Shown: positions 30,131 through 35,134 of the stretch, piece after piece
How positions within the stretch are numbered: position 1 is the first letter of the stretch
Layout: every line of letters begins with the position of its first letter
Translations under genes and position numbers: made by a program
Notes under the pieces: model-generated
Seen by the model: the letters and a program-made list of their open reading frames with translations, nothing else
What the model was told of the DNA's origin: nothing
Database searches by the model: none
IMG/VR virus record: IMGVR_UViG_3300047667_000629
Span: 1 to 35,134 of that record
From: a virus
Reading direction: 5' to 3' (one strand)
DNA: 35,134 nt

Positions 30131-31552
30131 ATGAGCAATTTTTTAATTAATCAACTCCAGGCGAGCATCACCGCCGCGATTAAGACGAACGGGAACGAGG
30201 AGATCACTGGCCCTGTCTTGCAGGCTGCGCTGGTATCTATAGTCCAGACGCTCTGGGGTGTTATAAGTGAGCCAGACGACTATCTTCTGAACCAGTTCCC
30301 AGCGTATGGCGCGGGCACTACCTATGTAGCCGCTGAAGAGGTGATCGTGAAACATGACAGCGCTCTGTGGGTATTTGTGAGCGACACTGATCAGACGGGT
30401 GTGACTCCTGGGGTGAATGCGGCAGTCTGGACGGCTATCAACTCTTTGAGCTTGGCACACTTCCGTAATAAAGATTCAGGACTTGATCTGGGCGGCACGC
30501 ATGAAGTGTCTGCTCAGACTATTGTCGAATTTATTGCAGCGATGGGACTAGACTATGCTCTGGAGCTTGAGTCTGAGGCTTCCGTCAATGACAAGGCCGT
30601 AGAGGTGGAGTCTGTTGTGTCGGAGACGGGCCAGGTGGCTAAGCTCATTCTGGACGGCTCGCGGTATTCTGAGCTGAGCTATACCAAAGCGAATGGCGAC
30701 GTGATAAGATTCCAGGCCCGCGAATCTGAGGCAGAGATGGAAGTGGAGGATGCCGCAGGCGGTCGGCTACGCTTTAGGATCAGCGCACTCACTAAAAAAT
30801 ACGATTTTTACGCTCAGGGATCTTCGACGAAAGCCTTCAGCATCGACACGACTAATCTCACCGAGAGCGTGAACATGGTCACGCAGGCGGGACTTCCTGG
30901 CAATGTGCTCACCAAGATGCCAGACGGATCATGGCAGATGCAGGAGCGGAGCGTTAATGGTGTCTTTCCTTCTTCTGGTGTCACTGAGCTGGATCTGGAA
31001 GACCTGGCTCCTGGCCCAGTCGGCCAGCTTTACAGTGAATATGATGTAGAGCGCGCGGGAAAGCCGCAGAGCGCCGCCTTCCCTTTAACGCCTAGCGATT
31101 ATCAAAAGCACTTTAGAAAGGATCTGGGCCTCATGTTCCACTTTGACCAGTCACGAGGCAAGTGGCTATCTGAGTACACTCGTGAAATATTATTTTATGA
31201 CGACGAAGCCTCTGCGACTATTGATACCGCTTTGCAGCTTAATCATTCGAGCATAACTGGCGCGGGTAATAGTGTGAAATATTTGGACGGAGAATGGACG
31301 CTTGTCGGGATGTGTATCGGCAACTCATTGGGGACTTCGGCGGGTAGTGTTCGGCTCTACACAGGCACCACTGGTGCTGGGACGACTATCCACACTGAGA
31401 CATACACTGGCGGCGGAAAGACGACTTTCTTGCTGAACGTGAACGTCCCAGGCACATCACTGAAGGCGGAGCTAACACCTACAGCCGTGGCTGCTGGTGA
31501 AGGTGTCAGCAGACCAGAGGTGGCCTTCATTTTTAGAAAAAGACAAACATAG
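30131..31552 (+). CDS. Tail fibre protein 1
   Basis: Codes for 473 residues. The N-terminal helical part (FLINQLQASITAAIKTNGNEEITGPVLQAALVSIV) is an attachment segment common to Bacteroidota phage fibres, followed by a carbohydrate-binding-like DSALWVFVSDTDQTGVTPG. The centre contains beta repeats, and the C-terminus is a beta-sandwich with many Thr and Gly (SVRLYTGTTGAGTTIHTETYT). It is the likely receptor-binding protein. Codon use is less GC-rich than the baseplate genes, a sign of exchange. Confidence 0.7.
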   Translation: MSNFLINQLQASITAAIKTNGNEEITGPVLQAALVSIVQTLWGVISEPDDYLLNQFPAYGAGTTYVAAEEVIVKHDSALWVFVSDTDQTGVTPGVNAAVWTAINSLSLAHFRNKDSGLDLGGTHEVSAQTIVEFIAAMGLDYALELESEASVNDKAVEVESVVSETGQVAKLILDGSRYSELSYTKANGDVIRFQARESEAEMEVEDAAGGRLRFRISALTKKYDFYAQGSSTKAFSIDTTNLTESVNMVTQAGLPGNVLTKMPDGSWQMQERSVNGVFPSSGVTELDLEDLAPGPVGQLYSEYDVERAGKPQSAAFPLTPSDYQKHFRKDLGLMFHFDQSRGKWLSEYTREILFYDDEASATIDTALQLNHSSITGAGNSVKYLDGEWTLVGMCIGNSLGTSAGSVRLYTGTTGAGTTIHTETYTGGGKTTFLLNVNVPGTSLKAELTPTAVAAGEGVSRPEVAFIFRKRQT

Positions 31553-31564
31553 AAAAAGAAAAAA

Positions 31565-32491
31565 ATGGCTATACTAGGAACAGCAAACACACTGCCCACA
31601 GAGGTGGCTTCGTTAAATGCTACTTTTTACCAAGACGTTGCTTACTATGGCTTCGATAGGAATAAATTCGACTTTTTTAAACCCATCGGCGGCGCTGCGG
31701 TGAAGCCTGTCGCGATCTTGTTTCATGGTGGTGGGTTCATTTCTGGAGATAAGTCTGCTTTCTGGCAGTTTTCGGAGCAAAGGACTTTTTTAACTGCTTT
31801 AATAAACGCAGATATAGCGGTCTGCACGGTTAATTATAGATTCATTGCCACCGATAACTCCGAGACACTTGGTATAAAGAAGTGTATGCGCGACGGCGCT
31901 AATGCAGTCCAGCGAATCCTCTACAATTCGCAAGAGCTGGGAATCGACAAGACTAAGCTCGGTCTCCACGGTGACAGTGCTGGCGGCTCCATTTGTATGT
32001 TCTTGTCAGGCCCAGAGCTTGGCATTCCGACCGCTTCAAATTACAAGGTCGAGAGCTGCCGACCTATTGCTGTGGCAACGTATCGACCGCAGACTCTGGA
32101 CATCCCTAGATGGGAAAGATATTTTAGCTCTCTGACCTTCCAGGGTATTCTCGAAGCCTCCGCCGAGACAAAAGAACGCTGCTATCATTTTTTTGGACTT
32201 CCAGCTCCCACGACTCCCGACGCGGAAGACTTTGAGACTAGAAAAATATACAATTATGCGCGCCGCATGGATTTGGTAAAGAACGCCGACCCTTCTGGGA
32301 TCTCTTTGCATTTGTCAAACTATGACGCCTCTACCGATCCAGTCACTTTTGGGACGCTTATCCACCACCCTAACTACGCGAATGCATATAAAGAAAAATG
32401 GGACGCTTTGGGAGTGTCGTGTGACTTTTACACGGCAGACCCTCCAGCAGAGTCTGCCGCCTCATTTTTGATTCGCATCCTTAACGCTTAA
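31565..32491 (+). CDS. Alpha/beta-hydrolase (esterase-like) in the fibre cluster
   Basis: Codes for 308 residues. HGGG at 54-57 (ILFHGGGFISGDK) forms the oxyanion hole and GDSAGG at 136-141 holds the nucleophile S138. These are signatures of the hormone-sensitive-lipase/acetylesterase family. D254 is a possible acid. The usual His after it is not obvious; H267 and H268 are nearer than normal, and the C-terminal strand has none. It has no signal peptide and lies between two structural genes, so it may be a virion component that removes acyl groups from surface polysaccharide. The gene is visibly AT-richer than its neighbours. Confidence 0.8.
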   Translation: MAILGTANTLPTEVASLNATFYQDVAYYGFDRNKFDFFKPIGGAAVKPVAILFHGGGFISGDKSAFWQFSEQRTFLTALINADIAVCTVNYRFIATDNSETLGIKKCMRDGANAVQRILYNSQELGIDKTKLGLHGDSAGGSICMFLSGPELGIPTASNYKVESCRPIAVATYRPQTLDIPRWERYFSSLTFQGILEASAETKERCYHFFGLPAPTTPDAEDFETRKIYNYARRMDLVKNADPSGISLHLSNYDASTDPVTFGTLIHHPNYANAYKEKWDALGVSCDFYTADPPAESAASFLIRILNA

Positions 32492-32495
32492 CGCA

Positions 32496-33341
32496 ATGCA
32501 AACAGTTGAAGAAATATATGACGAAATAACCGCATCGCAAACCGTTCAGTCTAGTCTAAGTGATCTGGACGCCACGGGCGACACGGCGGTCTCTCTGCTC
32601 GCCGATGTGGGGAGCGGTAGCAAGGTTGGTCGCCATCGCCTCATCAAGTGGGTGGTGGCTTATGCCATGTGGACGCAGCGAGTGCTCTGGGAGATCTTCA
32701 GGATCGACACCAAAGCACTGGCAAAAGATGGACACTTCGGAACCAAGCGCTGGCTGGTAGCCAAGGCGCTGGCGTTCCAGTATGGCGATGACCTGGTCTT
32801 CACATCGCTGGATGCTACCTATGACCCTATCGACGCATCTGCGCAGATCGTGGCCAAGGCTGCCGTGACAGAGCTGGCTTACAAGGCCATCGTCAAGGCG
32901 GTGAAACAAAGCGGCACGGGTTACACGGTACTGACCAGCGACGAGCGGAATGGTCTCCAGGACTACTTCGACGAGCTGAAGCCACCAATGAACATCGAAG
33001 TGAGGAGCGCCCTGGCTGACAAGGCCAGGATCTACGGGACGGTGGTATGTGACGCGAAGCAAGGGATTCCACAGATACAGAGCAACGCAGAGGCGGCAAT
33101 CGTGCAATATATTGCAGACCTCGACTTCAATGGAGTGTTTTCGATCAATAAGATGCGCGAAGCGGTGCTCGACATCGCTGGCGTGATCGACTTCCTGGTG
33201 GTAGAGGTCGGCATCCGTATAGATGGAAACACGACATTTGTGAACGTGCCGAGGGTTTATAGTACATACGCGGGCCACATGGTGGTGGACTCCAGTTATG
33301 CCTTGAGCCAAACTTTAGAATTTAAGAGTTCCAATGTATAA
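32496..33341 (+). CDS. Baseplate J-like protein (Mu gp47-like)
   Basis: Codes for 281 residues. A helical start (TVEEIYDEITASQTVQSSLSDL), then LIKWVVAYAMWTQRVLWEIFRI, GTKRWLVAKALAFQYGDDLV and a C-terminal beta part (GVIDFLVVEVGIRIDGNTTF) match the gpJ/gp47 wedge family of Bacteroidota contractile phages. It overlaps the next gene by 8 nt. Confidence 0.72.
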   Translation: MQTVEEIYDEITASQTVQSSLSDLDATGDTAVSLLADVGSGSKVGRHRLIKWVVAYAMWTQRVLWEIFRIDTKALAKDGHFGTKRWLVAKALAFQYGDDLVFTSLDATYDPIDASAQIVAKAAVTELAYKAIVKAVKQSGTGYTVLTSDERNGLQDYFDELKPPMNIEVRSALADKARIYGTVVCDAKQGIPQIQSNAEAAIVQYIADLDFNGVFSINKMREAVLDIAGVIDFLVVEVGIRIDGNTTFVNVPRVYSTYAGHMVVDSSYALSQTLEFKSSNV

Positions 33342-33873
33342 CCCCAACTACACCAAGCTGATCAAGCGGATGCTGCCAAAAGTGGCACGGCTCCCGAAGT
33401 GGCAGGAGTGGATCTTCGCGCTAATTAAGCCGATCAGATCCATCGACACCGACTTCCAGACGCTGCGCGACGAGGTGACGCACGAGTATGGCTACAACGG
33501 TCTGAAGCACTCGCTGGAGGCGCTGCTCAATGATGGCTGGGATGCGATAGATCGCGGCATCTACATCGAGACCGTGGACAAGCTGCCGATGCTCTTCATC
33601 AAGGACGACGGCGAGCAGCCAGACGCCTATCTGAAGGACGACGGCGAGATCCCTGACTACTTCATCTGGGACGCGGTTGACGTGAATAGTTCTATTCAGG
33701 TCAATTATGAGTTTAAAGTCATGGTGCCAGCGGCTCTGGAGTTCATTCCTGAAGAGATGCTTGAGCTGCTTGATGTGTACCGTTTCGCAGGCTTACGGCC
33801 TCGAATCTTCACCTTTGGGATCGGAGTAGCAACAGAGATTAATTCACCATATGATATACTAGGCAATGAATAA
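33334..33873 (+). CDS. gp48/gpI-like baseplate protein
   Basis: Codes for 179 residues. The N-terminal KLIKRMLPKVARLPKWQEWIFALIKPI and an acidic middle with the repeated motif KDDGEQPDAYLKDDGEIPDYF are followed by a beta C-terminus. Placement after the J-like gene and before the second fibre matches Mu gp48, which connects wedges and fibres. Confidence 0.65.
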   Translation: MYNPNYTKLIKRMLPKVARLPKWQEWIFALIKPIRSIDTDFQTLRDEVTHEYGYNGLKHSLEALLNDGWDAIDRGIYIETVDKLPMLFIKDDGEQPDAYLKDDGEIPDYFIWDAVDVNSSIQVNYEFKVMVPAALEFIPEEMLELLDVYRFAGLRPRIFTFGIGVATEINSPYDILGNE

Positions 33874-34780
33874 AATTGATTTTAAAAGAGGGGACTCGAT
33901 CCCGACAAGGAGCACGAGAGACTTCCAACACGCAGGTATTCTGGGAGGTTTCGAGTCATTACTGAGCAGCTTCACGGCTGACTCGAATGGCTTCTTCATC
34001 AGCGGCTGTGCCGTGAGTGAAGCGGTGGATGGTGGCAATGTGACGGTCAGCATCGCTGCTGGCCATGTCTCATTTGCTGGCGAGCCGTTCGCGGTGGAGT
34101 CTTCGTCTATCGTGAGGCTGGCTTCGGAGGTTGCCTGGCTGGAGATCACTGAGAGCTTCGTGGATGCGACACCAACGAACAACACGGAAGGAGTCGGCAG
34201 GAACGTGAAGATGAAGCGAGTAATGGCTCTACAGAAGGGCAGCAACTATCCAGGAGCATCAGAGCACCTAAAGCTGGACGCGACGACGCAGATGGCTCTT
34301 CTGGAGGCTAAGCTGTCTGGCAGGCTTATGCGAGTGGGTTCTGTCTTCATATGGACGGGAACGCTGGACAACTTCGACAATACTGGACTGGGACTGGTTG
34401 GCACAGCAGCGGCTGGACTTGCTAAGTGCAACGGGAACAACGGGACTATTGACATGAGAGGACTGGCAGCAGTTGGAGCTATCGACACGGGGAAGAACAC
34501 AGGAGCGGGATCTCTTCCTGCTGGAGTGGCTTCGAACTATAGCCTGAATGATGTCTTCGGCGCGGAGAACGTGTCGCTGACAGAGGCGCAACTGCCAGAG
34601 CACAACGTGTCTTATGACAAGACGACACTGAGCGCGACAGGAGGAGCTGGAACGGTTGAAGATGGGACTGGGAGAACGGTGAACATAACGCAGACAGACT
34701 CGGCGAATGTCGGTGAAGACGAAGAGCACGAGAACAGGCAACCATCGAAAGCGGTGCTCTTTGTACAGGTAATATCTTAA
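33866..34780 (+). CDS. Tail fibre / tail-collar protein 2
   Basis: Codes for 304 residues. GSVFIWTGTLDNFDNTGLGL, TIDMRGLAAVG and LTEAQLPEHNVSYD followed by EHENRQPSKAVLFVQVIS are the pattern of phage tail-collar domains, in which the QLPxH and NxQPS motifs are conserved. The N-terminal part attaches to the baseplate. It is the last long gene of the late operon. Confidence 0.75.
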   Translation: MNKIDFKRGDSIPTRSTRDFQHAGILGGFESLLSSFTADSNGFFISGCAVSEAVDGGNVTVSIAAGHVSFAGEPFAVESSSIVRLASEVAWLEITESFVDATPTNNTEGVGRNVKMKRVMALQKGSNYPGASEHLKLDATTQMALLEAKLSGRLMRVGSVFIWTGTLDNFDNTGLGLVGTAAAGLAKCNGNNGTIDMRGLAAVGAIDTGKNTGAGSLPAGVASNYSLNDVFGAENVSLTEAQLPEHNVSYDKTTLSATGGAGTVEDGTGRTVNITQTDSANVGEDEEHENRQPSKAVLFVQVIS

Positions 34781-34784
34781 ACAC

Positions 34785-34833
34785 ATTTAAACATCATTCA
34801 AATGGCAAACGAAAAGGATTCAAACAGCATTCA
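34785..34833 (+). repeat. 11-bp phased ATTC array, right copy
   Basis: ATTT or ATTC elements begin at 34785, 34796, 34818 and 34829; the position at 34807 is occupied by a degenerate AAAC. All are in 11-bp phase. The core 34818-34832 (ATTCAAACAGCATTC) matches the left and internal cores at 12 to 13 of 15 positions and keeps the same orientation. The array overlaps the start of the last small gene. Confidence 0.6.
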
Positions 34834-34969
34834 ATTGGAAGGTTATCGCGAGCGTCTGACAGCTCGCTTTCGTCAGGTTCTTTGCACTACTTTAGCGCGA
34901 GCAGAGAGAGCAGAACGAGAGAGAGATCAGCTCAAGCGTCAGCTCTTGACTGAAGGAGTGGAAATCTAG
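34802..34969 (+). CDS. Small charged helical protein at the right end
   Basis: Codes for 55 residues. The C-terminal two-thirds is a long Arg/Glu-rich helix (LEGYRERLTARFRQVLCTTL, RAERAERERDQLKRQL). Its ATG lies within the phased ATTC array. It could be a real late gene or a chance frame; the regular charged helix favours a real one. Confidence 0.5.
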   Translation: MANEKDSNSIQLEGYRERLTARFRQVLCTTLARAERAERERDQLKRQLLTEGVEI

Positions 34970-35001
34970 CGATCAAAGGGAATTTTTCCAGCACTCAAAA
35001 G

Positions 35002-35039
35002 TTGTGCTTTTGGTTTTAAAAAATTGTTCCTTTGGTTTT
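35002..35039 (-). repeat. Right-end transposase sites (R2 and R1 candidates)
   Basis: TTGTGCTTTTGGTTTT (35002-35017) and TTGTTCCTTTGGTTTT (35024-35039) are 22 bp apart, the length of a MuA binding site. Both are the inverse of the left-end motif AAAACCAAAGGCACAA. Two adjacent sites at the right end fit the R1-R2 arrangement of Mu. Confidence 0.7.
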
Positions 35040-35126
35040 CGCGATTATATTGATCACTACTTCTTGATCCCACGACGCTTCGGCAACGGCATGGCAGTCG
35101 CTCGCATAATCTGCGGATGGCAATAA
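35040..35126 (+). CDS. Host protein C-terminus after the prophage (partial)
   Basis: A frame of 27 codons after CGC reads DYIDHYFLIPRRFGNGMAVA and so on to two consecutive TAA stops (35124-35129). It is protein-like and starts where the phage ends. It may be the separated end of the host gene seen at 1-93 or of a different gene. Function is not recognised. Confidence 0.35.
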   Translation, partial: RDYIDHYFLIPRRFGNGMAVARIICGWQ

Positions 35127-35134
35127 TAACGAAT

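Larger units (their letters stand above)
92..35039. mobile_element. Mu-like transposable prophage
   Basis: Repressor, Ner, MuA-type DDE transposase and MuB ATPase follow each other at the left, and Mu/FluMu-type head and contractile-tail genes fill the rest. The boundaries rest on inverted 16-bp motifs: AAAACCAAAGGCACAA at 92-107, and its near-complements at 35002-35017 and 35024-35039. No exact target duplication was found: the five bases outside are gggat on the left and cgcga on the right. The exact termini are therefore uncertain by several bases. No integrase gene is present, as expected for replication by transposition. Confidence 0.85.

Noticed and set aside
30131-34780. Possible diversity-generating retroelement in the fibre genes
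   Set aside because: No reverse transcriptase gene and no template/variable repeat pair were found, although some Bacteroides transposable phages carry one.
1-35134. Apparent richness in GATC, perhaps linked to the methyltransferase
   Set aside because: Most cases come from frequent ATC isoleucine codons after codons ending in G, so codon preference explains it without a methylation signal.

Overview
The window is an almost complete Mu-like transposable prophage of about 35 kb with a few dozen bases of host DNA on each side. The host is most likely a member of the Bacteroidota. Two promoters match the TTG-N19-TAnnTTTG pattern of that phylum, many starts lie behind A-rich leaders rather than Shine-Dalgarno sequences, and several proteins (DUF6046-like baseplate protein, DUF5675-like protein, DUF2586-like sheath) resemble Bacteroidota phage families. 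Genus cannot be read from the sequence. A host reading frame runs into the left end and another runs out of the right end. The phage termini carry inverted 16-bp motifs (92-107; 35002-35017 and 35024-35039) that look like transposase end sites.

Layout. 259-1006: leftward repressor and rightward Ner-like regulator, divided by a promoter whose -7 box overlaps a palindromic operator. 1003-9661: one long rightward early operon with MuA transposase, MuB ATPase, a DUF3164-like protein, a P-loop ATPase, a DUF4406-like protein, a PH-domain protein and many small unknowns, closed by a strong terminator at 9682. Between two of these genes sits a 51-nt tRNA-like element with acceptor, D and T arms but no anticodon arm. 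9776-11945: a variable zone. It holds a small HTH protein, an AT-rich MT-A70 methyltransferase gene packaged exactly like an integron gene cassette between attC-like hairpins, and a four-gene islet bounded by 30-bp direct repeats derived from the 3' end of the next phage gene.

11909-18528: an inverted head module read leftward (small and large terminase, DUF1320, a portal/gpF fusion with a toxin-like tail, gpG-like and gp37-like proteins). 18754-34780: rightward late operon with protease/scaffold, major capsid, DUF5675 and holin, sheath, tube, frameshifted chaperone pair, tape measure, baseplate, fibres, and an alpha/beta-hydrolase placed among the fibre genes. The two late operons diverge from a shared region near 18.6 kb that contains an inverted repeat.

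The least explained feature is a set of 11-bp-phased ATTC arrays at three places: just inside the left end, in the middle (15.7 kb) and just inside the right end. All three share a 15-bp core in the same orientation. They are distinct from the inverted end motifs and could be sites for a protein that brings the ends and the centre together.
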